A stretch of 64,000 nt of DNA, from NCBI GenBank assembly GCA_004134985.1, contig REGQ01000001.1, forward strand, positions 434,001 through 498,000. The letters run 5' to 3'. The position numbers and the translations under genes were made by a program. The notes under the pieces were generated by a model. That model saw only the letters and a program-made list of their open reading frames with translations. It was not told the origin of the DNA and searched no databases. Shown in pieces: positions 9,574 to 17,730 of the stretch. Source of the stretch: Paenibacillaceae bacterium. Its GTDB lineage: Bacteria > Bacillota > Bacilli > Paenibacillales > Paenibacillaceae. Each line of letters starts with the position of its first letter. Within the stretch, counting starts at the first letter, position 1.

Positions 9574-9668
9574 GCAGGTCATATTCACGAAATCGTTGCA
9601 GGGTCGTTCAATAGAAATATTTAGCATAGATTTGCAAATAACTATGACTATCTTCCGATTCGGAAAAC

Positions 9669-9677
9669 TGGTATGAT
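9669..9677 (+). promoter_or_regulatory. Extended -10 promoter for the preQ1-regulated transporter
   Basis: TGG-TATGAT is an extended -10 element (TGn plus TATGAT) without a good -35. It sits about 20 bp upstream of the riboswitch aptamer. Confidence 0.5.
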
Positions 9678-9699
9678 AGTGGCTGTCTGCATCAGCAGC

Positions 9700-9739
9700 C
9701 GCGGTTCGAAACCATCCCGCGTTACCAAAACTAAGGAGG
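9700..9739 (+). promoter_or_regulatory. preQ1-I riboswitch controlling translation of the queuosine-precursor transporter
   Basis: A stem CGCGG (9700-9704) / CCGCG (9717-9721) encloses the loop TTCGAAACCAT and is followed by an A-rich tail ending ACTAAGGAGG. This matches the compact preQ1-I H-type pseudoknot aptamer. The tail itself contains the ribosome site AAGGAGG, and the ATG is 10 nt further on. Ligand binding should therefore hide the ribosome site when preQ1 is plentiful. No separate terminator is seen. Confidence 0.9.
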
Positions 9740-9749
9740 ATTTTTTGTC

Positions 9750-10442
9750 ATGTTTAATTTGTTGTGGGGCATTCTGTTTATGCTCGTCCATTTCTCCCTG
9801 TTTCTGCTGTGCTACCGGATGTTCGGCAAAAAGGGACTGTATGCCTGGATCGGCTTTGCTACGGTCATCGCCAATATTCAGGTGACGAAAACCATCGAGC
9901 TCTCGCTAGGCACATTCGGCATCGTCATGACGCTCGGCAATACGATTTACACGTCTATCTATATGTCGACTGATCTGCTGAACGAAAAGTATGGTCACAA
10001 GGACGCCAGACAGGCGGTATGGTTCGGGTTCTTCACGCTCATTGCATCCAATATTCTGATGCAGATGACACTTGCCTTCATTCCGCAGGCTGAAGATTTC
10101 GCCCATGAGCCGCTGACCGCCATCTTCGGATTTCTCCCGCAAGTTGCCGCTGGAAGTCTGTGCGCCTACTTTGTCAGCCAGTTTCTCGATGTCCGGGTAT
10201 TCAGCTACTTGAAACGAAAGTTCCCCGTGCGCAACCAGTTCTGGATTCGCATCAACGGCAGCTCGCTTGTGAGCCAGCTGTTGGACTCGCTCGTTTTCTG
10301 CACGATTGCCTTTTACAACGTCTACTCGTTTGACATTTGGCTGCAGATTTTCATGACCACTTATGTGCTCAAGCTGCTGATTTCCTTCCTCGCTACGCCT
10401 GTGCTCTATGCGGCGAGAAATATGAAGGTGCCGGAAGATTGA
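9750..10442 (+). CDS. yhhQ: Queuosine precursor transporter, YhhQ (VUT) family
   Basis: A 230-residue membrane protein with about six hydrophobic segments, starting right after the riboswitch-embedded ribosome site. Family features include the N-terminal MLVHFSLFLLCYRMFGKKGL, IANIQVTKTIEL, a polar TDLLNEKYGHKDAR loop between helices, and RINGSSLVSQLLDS in the second half. YhhQ proteins import queuine or preQ precursors for tRNA queuosine modification, and the upstream preQ1-I riboswitch independently supports this. The gene is monocistronic, with a terminator after the stop. Confidence 0.92.
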   Translation: MFNLLWGILFMLVHFSLFLLCYRMFGKKGLYAWIGFATVIANIQVTKTIELSLGTFGIVMTLGNTIYTSIYMSTDLLNEKYGHKDARQAVWFGFFTLIASNILMQMTLAFIPQAEDFAHEPLTAIFGFLPQVAAGSLCAYFVSQFLDVRVFSYLKRKFPVRNQFWIRINGSSLVSQLLDSLVFCTIAFYNVYSFDIWLQIFMTTYVLKLLISFLATPVLYAARNMKVPED

Positions 10443-10485
10443 GGTGCGCTGAACCGAGCTGAACTGCACTGCGCTAGCATAAACG

Positions 10486-10530
10486 AAACGGCTTATCCGT
10501 CCTATGGAGCGGGTAAGCCGTTTTATTTGC
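10486..10530 (+). terminator. Intrinsic terminator of yhhQ
   Basis: ACGGCTTATCCG pairs with CGGGTAAGCCGT around a short loop and is followed by TTTTATTTG. It ends the transporter transcript. Confidence 0.85.
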
Positions 10531-10567
10531 TTTCTGTGGCATTTCCAGCCCGAGGTGGCAGAGTTCT

Positions 10568-10711
10568 GCTGGTTTAAGCTGGTTGGGAATAGTTTGGATT
10601 AGTCGGACTCTCGCTGGTTTAAGCTAGTTGGGAGTGGTTCAGGCTGGTTTGAGCTAATCAGAGTGGTTCGGGTTTGTTTGGGCTGATTTGAGCTAGTTAG
10701 AGGGTTTGAGA
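10568..10711. repeat. Irregular tandem tract of GCTGGTTTAAGCTAGTT-like units
   Basis: Units beginning GCTGGTTT or GCTGATTT occur at 10568, 10613, 10643 and 10682, with intervals of 45, 30 and 39 bp. They share AAGCTAGTT and GAGTGGTTC segments. The tract ends where the four-box element begins. No coding frame is convincing. Confidence 0.6.
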
Positions 10712-10888
10712 GGACACACGTTCCGCTATTTTGCATTTTTCGAGCTTTTTCATCGTTTCGCGGCCAGGAGATCCGTTATTTTCAAAATATAGGGTGATTT
10801 TGGCTCTTCTCGAGCAAATAACGGATCCTGTGGCCGCCAAAATCAAAAAAAGGCGTTTTTGGGTCAAATAACGGATCCTCTGTCCGCC
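10712..10888. repeat. Four-box dispersed element, copy 1 (F-F-R-R, 50-bp spacing)
   Basis: Two forward boxes (10712-10731 and 10760-10780; core CCGYTATT) are followed by two reverse boxes (10816-10838 and 10866-10888; core AATAACGGATCCTCTGNCCGCC). The forward cores are 50 bp apart and the reverse cores are 50 bp apart. The whole is a large imperfect inverted repeat. Copies with the same plan lie at 33.1 and 63.6 kb. Confidence 0.8.
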
Positions 10889-10911
10889 AAGCGTTCCATG
10901 CACCCTCCACT

Positions 10912-11090
10912 CGAGTTATGCCTTTGCCATGCAGTTACTAATTAGCAGCTCTTAGTCACTTCCCTGCACGACAGTTACCATTCCACTATTCAGTTACATC
11001 CTTCGCCCCATGCATTTACCAATTAGAAGTTTTAGCTACTCCCCGCATGACAGGTACTCATCTACTCCCGAGTTACAGTCTTCACCTTAT
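10912..11090. repeat. 78/79-bp direct tandem repeat, about 2.2 copies
   Basis: Units start with AGTTAT or AGTTAC at 10914, 10992 and 11071. They share the CCATGCAGTTACTAATTAG-like and CTTCCCTGCACGACAG-like segments at about 75-80% identity. The tract follows the four-box element directly. No gene is seen between it and 11148. Confidence 0.65.
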
Positions 11091-11147
11091 AGTTCTACAT
11101 AAATGTTTGTTGCTGCTCCTCATCAAGTTACCCATTGCGCTCCCCAG

Positions 11148-11795
11148 TTACAAGCGAAGTTTATAAGTACGGGCTCGATCCCGGCCACTTGCAATGTCCA
11201 GAATTTGCTGCTCTACCAAGTCATGCAAAATACGTCTCGTTGTGCGATCGCTTACTTTGAGGTGGGCGGCCAGTTCTATAGGCGTTAGAGGACGCAGCAG
11301 ACGGCGTGCCAACCGAACCGTTTCGGCTTCTAACCAGGATAACTGAGAAGGAACATCGGATGCGATGAATTTTCCAATAAAGGAAAGAACCAGCTGCTGG
11401 CACTGTTTTGGCTCGTCAGTGATCGAAGGGTAAGCAATCGGAAGGAAGGTCCATCCATCCAGCGCCAGCAAGCAATGCCTGTGGCATAAATCCTTAAACC
11501 GCCTTACATCAAGGTCTCTCGCATGAGGCCCATAGCCCTGAATTTCTATACCGCCCTTGGCATGCCCAGGCATATAGGATAAATCAAGATAGCGGTAGCC
11601 GTTGCTGAAATCACGCACCTCCCACTCGGGAAACAAATGATCCAAATGTCCGACTGCGGGAAACCATACGGAACGAAGAAACGCAACGGTTCCATGACCC
11701 AGCCCACCCGCAAGCCGCTCACGTCTTCTCGGATTGATTTCGTTGTCTATATTTTCCTGTAACCATACCTTGTATTGCTGCTCGAATCGTGACAT
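11148..11795 (-). CDS. Putative PD-(D/E)XK nuclease-like protein with C-terminal winged helix
   Basis: A 215-residue protein I cannot name. The middle part reads YLDLSYMPGHAKGGIEIQGYG, then a basic helix RRFKDLCHRHCLLALDGW and a strand FLPIAYPSI. An acidic strand, an ExQ strand and a following R-rich helix plus GW strand are what a PD-(D/E)XK (VSR/DUF559-like) nuclease core looks like; this is an inference. Residues 160-205 (LTPIELAAHLKVSDRTTRRILHDLVEQQI) form a helix-turn-helix. The ATG at 11795 has AAAGGAGGGG in front, so the open frame upstream, which crosses a hairpin repeat, is not used. Confidence 0.65.
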   Translation of the reverse strand: MSRFEQQYKVWLQENIDNEINPRRRERLAGGLGHGTVAFLRSVWFPAVGHLDHLFPEWEVRDFSNGYRYLDLSYMPGHAKGGIEIQGYGPHARDLDVRRFKDLCHRHCLLALDGWTFLPIAYPSITDEPKQCQQLVLSFIGKFIASDVPSQLSWLEAETVRLARRLLRPLTPIELAAHLKVSDRTTRRILHDLVEQQILDIASGRDRARTYKLRL

Positions 11796-11846
11796 TGCAC
11801 TTGCCCCTCCTTTGGGATCTTCATGAATTGTGCTGATGATGGTCTG

Positions 11847-11941
11847 CCCAATAACAAAACAAAAGCCGCCCCCATACAATTCATCCCAATTACTTCATCA
11901 GGATGCTCATGTATGAGAGCGGCGTGTGCTTCACGACCTTA
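11847..11941 (-). repeat. Hairpin repeat, copy A (terminator-like RNA element)
   Basis: Arms at 11865-11878 and 11910-11923 enclose a 31-nt loop. All 14 pairs form on the minus-strand RNA if G-U pairs are allowed, while the plus strand would have two C-A mismatches. A T-rich tail (CTTTTGTTTTGTTATT) follows on the minus strand, so it may terminate the MDR-GNAT transcript. About 95 bp including flanks is shared with 17731-17826. Confidence 0.7.
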
Positions 11942-12087
11942 ATGACTTTATTATACTGCTTATTGCTAAAAACATCAAAGCAGCCTTTGATCCTATGCTT
12001 CGTACATAGGGTACTGCACGAGCTCAATTTCAGCCAACCAACTCTTGCTGCCCATCCCATACCTAATTGCATGCTAACTTTGATGTC

Positions 12088-12546
12088 CTATTCTTGCAAA
12101 TCCTGCGCCAGCCTAACCATATCGATAACCTGAATACCATTTTCAAAAATTGCTTCATCATAATGACGGATGAAAAAATCTCTGTCTACTCCTGTAATTC
12201 TAAACCCGCATTTCTGATAGAGCGCCAGTTGGCCTACACCCGAATTGCCAGTGCCAATTTCAACCGTCCTGAAACCATGCTCCCTCGCCTGAGCAATCGC
12301 ATGATTGACCAGCCGTTTGCCGATCCCTTCCCCCTGTCGACTCTCGGCAACCGCAACATTGACAATCTCCACCGTTTCCGGTCTCGTTGGCAGCAGAACA
12401 TAGACGCCAATGATCGAGCCGTCAGCCACGGCAACATAACAATCTCCTCTTTTTAAATAATCATTCACCAATTCAGGCGACGGGTCCGCCAGCAGCAGCA
12501 GTTCCATTGGAGGCTGTTCATCTAAAATGAGCTTGCGAATTTCCAT
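12088..12546 (-). CDS. GNAT family N-acetyltransferase
   Basis: A 152-residue GNAT fold protein: VNVAVAESRQGEGIGKRLVNHAI is the acetyl-CoA-binding motif A (Q/RxxGxG/A as RQGEGIG), followed by TVEIGTGNSGVGQLALYQKCGFRITGVDRDFF, the usual motif B and C-terminal strand. This branch is often annotated YvbK/YjdJ-like; the substrate is unknown. The ATG at 12546 has AAGGAG ahead of it. The gene is 84 bp downstream of the MDR oxidoreductase on the same strand and may be co-transcribed. Confidence 0.85.
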   Translation of the reverse strand: MEIRKLILDEQPPMELLLLADPSPELVNDYLKRGDCYVAVADGSIIGVYVLLPTRPETVEIVNVAVAESRQGEGIGKRLVNHAIAQAREHGFRTVEIGTGNSGVGQLALYQKCGFRITGVDRDFFIRHYDEAIFENGIQVIDMVRLAQDLQE

Positions 12547-12630
12547 GATGATACTCCTTTTTTTCGTAATGATGGGGATCGTGTTTTGAGACGATGGAAG
12601 GCTTCCGATTTTCTGGATCATTTGACTCCA

Positions 12631-13617
12631 CTATACCAATAAAACCTTTCCTTTATTGCCTCCCTCCGCTTGTGCGGCCTTCACCGCTTCATGCACCTGT
12701 CGGAGCTTGTAGCGTGCGCTTGGCTTCATTAACTGAAGCCTGCGGTCGCTCACCATACTAATCAACTGGCCGAATGTCTCCTGCCATCTCCGTACCGTTA
12801 CCTGATTGCTCCAATGCCGCAAGTGGAACAGTTGGACTGTCACACCCGCTTCCCGGGCAATCTCTGTCCAGTTGACTGAATGGCCAGACAGCAGTCCAAG
12901 CGTTACACAAACGCCGCCCGGGCGTACACACCAAGCCAGCTCCGTTCCCGCCGTGCCGCCGACACAATCAATGGCCGCCGTTGCCCCGTTGCCCCCAGTT
13001 AACTCCAGCACAGCAACTGGCAGCCGTGTCCTTGCTGTATTGATGACCTGCGCAGCGCCCAGCCGAAGCAGTTCTTCGGTATAGCGATCATTCCGAACGA
13101 CGGCAATGAGCCTGAAGCCGAGCATTCGTGAAAGCTGAGCAAACAATCTGCCGATTGCCGAACCGCAAGCGTTGACCAGCAGCGTATCAGCGGCTGTCAG
13201 CTTTAGCTGCTCTGTGCAGACAAGCCAGGCCGTCAGCGGATTAATATAGAGCTGTGCGGCATCCCCATCATCTACCTCTTCCGGTACCTGAACGCACCAA
13301 TCTGCAGGCGCTTTAACGTAATGCTGCCATGTTCCTTCCCCGCACAGCGGCAGAATACGGCGGCCAAGCAGGCCTTGTCCCACACCTGGGCCAATTTCGT
13401 CTACGATACCTACGCCTTCATATCCTGCAATCGATGGAAGCGAGATGCGGTGCGCGTATGCACCGGTAACCGGAATCAAGTCTGACGGGTTGATGGGACG
13501 CGCAAGCATGCGCACCAGCACTTGGCCGGGGCCAGGGGCTGTCCGCCTTACACGATCTACGCTTAGCACATCAAGAGGTGCCCCGAAACGCGAATAACTC
13601 ACACGATCATGATCCAT
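12631..13617 (-). CDS. Zinc-independent MDR oxidoreductase (quinone / enoyl reductase-like)
   Basis: A 328-residue medium-chain dehydrogenase/reductase. The N-terminal GroES-like domain has PGPGQVLVRMLARPINPSDL and AGYEGVGIVDEIG. The nucleotide-binding domain has VNACGSAIGRLFAQLSRMLGFRLIAV near 150-175, with GSAIGR in place of the usual GGVG. The typical zinc ligands are missing, as in quinone oxidoreductases and mitochondrial 2-enoyl reductases. The C-terminal IHEAV-like element (QVHEAVKAAQAEGGNKGKVLL) is also present. The ATG at 13617 has only a G-rich ribosome site. The substrate is not predictable. Confidence 0.82.
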   Translation of the reverse strand: MDHDRVSYSRFGAPLDVLSVDRVRRTAPGPGQVLVRMLARPINPSDLIPVTGAYAHRISLPSIAGYEGVGIVDEIGPGVGQGLLGRRILPLCGEGTWQHYVKAPADWCVQVPEEVDDGDAAQLYINPLTAWLVCTEQLKLTAADTLLVNACGSAIGRLFAQLSRMLGFRLIAVVRNDRYTEELLRLGAAQVINTARTRLPVAVLELTGGNGATAAIDCVGGTAGTELAWCVRPGGVCVTLGLLSGHSVNWTEIAREAGVTVQLFHLRHWSNQVTVRRWQETFGQLISMVSDRRLQLMKPSARYKLRQVHEAVKAAQAEGGNKGKVLLV

Positions 13618-13696
13618 TTATGCCGCCCCCACTTCCGTCTTTATCCCAATTCTATGAATCTGATAGCTTTTTTCATTATTTCCTGAGCATTATTAG

Positions 13697-13725
13697 TTGA
13701 CAAGCAATGGCATTATCACTAAATA
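13697..13725 (+). promoter_or_regulatory. Possible promoter of the AraC-SBP regulator
   Basis: A perfect TTGACA (13697-13702) is followed 17 bp later by a poor -10 (TAAATA, 13720-13725). A weak -10 would fit an autoregulated activator gene. No Fur box is visible here. Confidence 0.35.
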
Positions 13726-13850
13726 GTAAAGTACAATAATGAAAAGCACAATAATACCTTGAAAGATGGCGAAGAGGAATTGAGCTATAGCCAGTCATTA
13801 GCAATTCCATTATGGTCGAATAGATCGGGAAGGAGAAAGCAGCCATAGAC

Positions 13851-15482
13851 ATGAACAGAAATGTTACCCGTCTCTTGCTTCACCGCGTGAAGCAAATTCA
13901 TCACTATCAGGGCAGTTCCTGCACACGAATAGGCCGGCGGCTGACCGGGAGGCATCACTTAATCGTCGCGCTCCAGACCGAAGGGACGATTGCAATGGAT
14001 GATAAGCACTTTGCCATCAACCCCGATGCTTTCTATTATTGTCCCCCGGACAGCAATTTCGTGTTGGCGTTGACTGCGCGAGCTGAATCCGCGCTGTTCA
14101 TTATTGAGTTCGATACCTATTTGATTATTGAAGACGAATCGTATCCGACTGATTCGCTTCCCCATAGCGGGCCAACTGCTGATCGCGCAGCACTACTTCC
14201 CCCGGAAACGAGACTTTATGCCTTCGACCAGGCAATCGGGTTCTGCCACGCAATGCTTGAACTTCGGCAACACAGCAGTACTTTCGATCATCTGCTCATT
14301 CAGTCAAGATTTCTTGAGCTTCTCCATCTGATCGCTTCTGGACAGCAGCGACCGGAAGAAGAGGTGACAGATCGAATTGAGCGGAGCAGCGACTATATGC
14401 AAGAAGCCTATGCAGAACAGCTGTCGATTGTCTCCCTGGCGCGTCAGGCTAATATTAGCCCTAAATACTACATGGAGCTGTTTCGACGGCGATTCGGCAT
14501 GGGAGCGATGCAGTATCTTTCGAGTATCCGTATGGAAGCAGCCAAACGAATGCTTGCCCGCAGAAGCGGCAAATTAAAAGAGGTGGCCCGTGCTTGCGGG
14601 TATAATGATGAATTTTATTTCAGCCGTCGCTTTAAGCTGGATACTGGCACTACCCCCGCATTATTTATGCGCAGCCGAAGCCGAAACATTGCCGTGCTGG
14701 ATAGCGTTTTTCTTGGCATGCTGGCCCCGCTGCATTATTTCCCAATCGCCGCTCCGATGCATCCCGTCTGGCGAACCCGCTACGAAGTAATGTTTGGCGA
14801 TCATGTCCAAGTAAGATTATCTGTTGGCCGAAGCCCCGGTTTAATCTCGGACAATATCAAAGCACTGCTGGAGACGGGATTGAGATTCGACGTTATTTTC
14901 TGTCCTGACTGGATGGACAAGCAGCAGCTCGCCCTGCTGGAGCGGATTGGCCGCACTGTCGTCATCAACCTTGAACAACTTCCCTGGCGCGAACCGTTCG
15001 AACAGGTTGCCGCTTGCTTGGGCGCAGAAAATGAAATAAATCATTGGCTGCAGCAGTACGACAAGAGGGTTCAGTATGCCTCCCGCAAGCTGGCCGTCTA
15101 CCGCAGCCGCAGTCTGCTGTTTCTGCTTGTTGAAGGCAGCCGAATTATGATTCATTATGACCGGACCGCTGCAGATATGTTGTTCTGCGAGCTTGGCCTG
15201 CAGCCCGCTGTTGTTCTGCCGACTGAAATCAAACAGCCGGTTACTGCAATCGAGCTTGCTGCTATTAATCCGGATTATCTATTTGTTCTCGTCTATCAGG
15301 ATGAAGAAACGATGCGTACATGGCAGCAGCTTCAAACTGTCGAAGACTGGCTTGAGCTGACTGCCGTAAGAAGCAATCGCTGCAAATCATTAGCTTCCTT
15401 CCCGTGGCGCGAAGACTCTCCACTGTCAAGATTGCTTATAGTAGAAGATGTTCTGAAGCTGATAACCGAGGATTGTCCATAA
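13851..15482 (+). CDS. AraC regulator fused to a cytoplasmic siderophore-binding domain (Btr-like)
   Basis: A 543-residue protein with three parts: a cupin-like N-terminal domain (1-170), an AraC-type double helix-turn-helix (about 180-280, LSIVSLARQANISPKYYMELFRRRF and KLKEVARACGYNDEFYFSRRF), and a C-terminal FecB/BtuF-type binding domain (about 285-540) with no signal peptide. In Bacillus subtilis, Btr has this design and activates the feu siderophore genes on binding the iron-siderophore in the cytoplasm. The neighbouring Fur-controlled SBP gene fits the same role. The ATG at 13851 follows AAGGAGAAAG. This is likely the siderophore sensor and activator of 15568-17630. Confidence 0.85.
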   Translation: MNRNVTRLLLHRVKQIHHYQGSSCTRIGRRLTGRHHLIVALQTEGTIAMDDKHFAINPDAFYYCPPDSNFVLALTARAESALFIIEFDTYLIIEDESYPTDSLPHSGPTADRAALLPPETRLYAFDQAIGFCHAMLELRQHSSTFDHLLIQSRFLELLHLIASGQQRPEEEVTDRIERSSDYMQEAYAEQLSIVSLARQANISPKYYMELFRRRFGMGAMQYLSSIRMEAAKRMLARRSGKLKEVARACGYNDEFYFSRRFKLDTGTTPALFMRSRSRNIAVLDSVFLGMLAPLHYFPIAAPMHPVWRTRYEVMFGDHVQVRLSVGRSPGLISDNIKALLETGLRFDVIFCPDWMDKQQLALLERIGRTVVINLEQLPWREPFEQVAACLGAENEINHWLQQYDKRVQYASRKLAVYRSRSLLFLLVEGSRIMIHYDRTAADMLFCELGLQPAVVLPTEIKQPVTAIELAAINPDYLFVLVYQDEETMRTWQQLQTVEDWLELTAVRSNRCKSLASFPWREDSPLSRLLIVEDVLKLITEDCP

Positions 15483-15538
15483 CGATTACCTCCTTTTGTA
15501 CATAGACAGCTATCTTCTGATTCTCTACTATTTATGAG

Positions 15539-15553
15539 TAAGAATCATTCTCA
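15539..15553. promoter_or_regulatory. Fur box upstream of the siderophore SBP gene
   Basis: TAAGAATCATTCTCA reads TGAGAATGATTCTTA on the other strand. It matches the 7-1-7 Fur consensus TGATAATnATTATCA at 12 of 14 fixed positions and lies 15 bp before the start at 15568. Confidence 0.75.
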
Positions 15554-15567
15554 ATGGAGGTTAGTGC

Positions 15568-16557
15568 ATGAATCGTCAATCACTCATTTTACTTTATGCT
15601 TTAGCAGGTTTGCTGCTATTCTCCGCTTGCGGGCAACAATCCAGCCCAGACAATAGCACAGAGGCCAACGAAGGCTCACAGAAAGTTGCGCAAGAAGAAC
15701 CCGCCGCGCTGCGGACGATTACGTATCTGGGAACTGACTATGAAGTGCCTGCCGCTCCGCAAAAAATATTGTTCATGAGCGCCTTTGAATCAATGGAAGA
15801 TGCGGTAGTGCTAGGTGTTGAGCCTTACGCCTCAAGTGCAATCGGCGATGATGATGATCCCTTCCCGGGTTTTTATGGTACCGTAATGCGAAGCACCATC
15901 CCGCTGCTCGGAACGACGGAGGAAACCCTTGAATATTTGCTTGACCTGTCACCTGATCTGATTATTGGCACAGATATGGAAACCGCAACCGTTCATGAAC
16001 GGCTGTCCAAGATCGCTCCCACTATTCCGGTTTCCCATTTCGGTCCGGATTGGCAGAATAATCTGGAGCTATTGGCAGAGCTGACGGGCAAGCAGGAACA
16101 GGCACGCACTGTCATTGCTGATTATGAGAAAAGCCGGGAAGAAGCAAGGCAGTTGGTCGCAAGTCTGGATCAGAATACGGAAGTGCTGGCCATTCGTGTG
16201 CGCGGACAGCAGATGATGATTTATCCCGAGGATGTGTTTCTTAACGATGTGTTGTATGAGCAGTTGGGTTTCAAGGTACCCGGACTGATTCAAAAAACCG
16301 GACAGCAGGAGGTTTTATCGCTGGAAGGGCTATCCCAAATGAACCCGGACTACATCCTGCTCCAGTATGATCTGTATGAAAATGGCGGCAGTATGGCGGC
16401 TCTGGATGAACTGCAGAATTCCCCGGTCTGGCAAGGGCTTGATGCGGCGAAGAACAGCAGAGCTTACGTCAATGCAGTAGACCCGCTTGTTTCCGGTGGC
16501 GGTACGGCCAATGGAAAAATTGCGATCACCCGCGCCGTATTGGAGAAGTTTCGATGA
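15568..16557 (+). CDS. Iron-siderophore ABC transporter substrate-binding lipoprotein
   Basis: A 329-residue FecB/FhuD-type binding protein. The signal peptide ends in the lipobox LFSAC (Cys near residue 21). Family landmarks are GTDYEVPAAPQKILFMS, TIPLLGTTEETLEYLLDLSPDLIIG, and PVWQGLDAAKNSRAYVN near the C-terminus. It probably captures a ferri-siderophore outside the membrane. No permease gene is adjacent, so it may feed the FecCD-type permease at 59.4-61.5 kb or one outside the window. A Fur box overlaps its promoter region and GGAGG precedes the ATG. Its end overlaps the next gene by 4 nt. Confidence 0.88.
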   Translation: MNRQSLILLYALAGLLLFSACGQQSSPDNSTEANEGSQKVAQEEPAALRTITYLGTDYEVPAAPQKILFMSAFESMEDAVVLGVEPYASSAIGDDDDPFPGFYGTVMRSTIPLLGTTEETLEYLLDLSPDLIIGTDMETATVHERLSKIAPTIPVSHFGPDWQNNLELLAELTGKQEQARTVIADYEKSREEARQLVASLDQNTEVLAIRVRGQQMMIYPEDVFLNDVLYEQLGFKVPGLIQKTGQQEVLSLEGLSQMNPDYILLQYDLYENGGSMAALDELQNSPVWQGLDAAKNSRAYVNAVDPLVSGGGTANGKIAITRAVLEKFR

Positions 16558-17630
16558 TCAGCCGAGATCAGCAGGACGCTGCCGCCATCATTCAATTATT
16601 CGAACAATTGCAGCGCAAGGGACTATTCTCTGGCTGCATTGCGGTAGCGGCAGCGGAAACAGCAGACACGTCCGTTCGGACTGTCTGGTCTACTGTGCTT
16701 GGTCTGAAAAACTATCGAACCGGTGCCAGACTTGGGCCTGACTCCCTGTATGAGCTGGCATCGGTGACCAAACCATTCACAGCAACGGCTATTCAACTGC
16801 TTCAGCAGCAGGGCAAGCTTCATTACGAGGAGCCGCTTGTACGCTGGCTGCCAGAGCTTCCTTACCCTGAAATAACCATTGCGCACGCACTCACCCATAC
16901 CTCCGGACTGCCGGATTATATGAGCCTGCTGGAACAGCATAAGCAAAGCGGCCACATCTATACCAACAGCGATGTGGTGCAGATGCTGGCAAAACATCGT
17001 CCTGCCCCCCAGTTTGCACCGGGAGAACGCTGCGAATACAGCAACACTGGCTATGTCCTGCTCGCCAGCATTATTGAAGCTGTTTCGGGCATGCCTTACG
17101 CCGATTTCATGACGAAGGAAGTTTTTCAGCCTTGCGGAATGGAGCGCTCCCGCGTCTACAATCGGCGGCTCAGGCCAGAGAAGCTCTCAGACTTCGCCAG
17201 CGGTTGGATCAGAGATGATCAGGGCCGTTATTCCTTGCCCGATGAACTGCCGGAGATGGATTATGTCATCTATCTGGACGGGATACAAGGCGACGGTACA
17301 GTTCATTCGACCTTGCAGGACTTACTCGCATTCGACACGGCTCTAAACACTGGCAAACTGTTGAATCCCGACTCCCTCTACCAAGCGTCTGTCCCGTGCA
17401 AGCTGACCAGCGGGGAAGATGGCCCATGTGGCTACGGCTGGTTTCTCGCCCAATCCCCATCTGGCCGCCAACTGCTGAGCCATAGCGGCGGATGGCCGGG
17501 CTACTGGACCCGGTTGGTCCGCTCCCCTGAAGAAGGACGTGTACTGGTCCTGCTCGCGAATGTGGAAACAATTACTGGGCAGCAGGCGAGATCGACACTG
17601 GAGAAAGCCGAACAGATCTGGTTTAGGTAA
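16554..17630 (+). CDS. Serine hydrolase of the class C beta-lactamase fold
   Basis: A 358-residue protein with the SxxK nucleophile motif SVTK (about residue 75), the YxN motif as YSN (CEYSNTGYV) and the third box as HSGG near 306. These are the catalytic marks of the class C beta-lactamase/esterase family. No signal peptide is visible, so it is probably cytoplasmic. It starts inside the SBP stop (ATGA, 4-nt overlap), which ties it to siderophore uptake. An intracellular siderophore esterase or amidase would be a logical role, but that is an inference. No clear terminator is visible after it on the plus strand. Confidence 0.8.
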   Translation: MISRDQQDAAAIIQLFEQLQRKGLFSGCIAVAAAETADTSVRTVWSTVLGLKNYRTGARLGPDSLYELASVTKPFTATAIQLLQQQGKLHYEEPLVRWLPELPYPEITIAHALTHTSGLPDYMSLLEQHKQSGHIYTNSDVVQMLAKHRPAPQFAPGERCEYSNTGYVLLASIIEAVSGMPYADFMTKEVFQPCGMERSRVYNRRLRPEKLSDFASGWIRDDQGRYSLPDELPEMDYVIYLDGIQGDGTVHSTLQDLLAFDTALNTGKLLNPDSLYQASVPCKLTSGEDGPCGYGWFLAQSPSGRQLLSHSGGWPGYWTRLVRSPEEGRVLVLLANVETITGQQARSTLEKAEQIWFR

Positions 17631-17730
17631 ACAGCTGGCTAAAGTTCGTTCACAATATCGGGAATTATAAATTAGCTGCATCGCTGGGGTGATTTCTTTA
17701 TAGGCACGATGCTTGATTCTGGCCGTTGTC

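Noticed and set aside
10697-10903. A 68-codon minus-strand frame through the four-box element
   Set aside because: It simply translates the repeat; similar frames are not kept in the other copies.
11879-11909. CUGAUGA in the loop of the hairpin repeat, recalling a hammerhead ribozyme
   Set aside because: No GAAA partner and no three-stem junction around it can be drawn in either copy.
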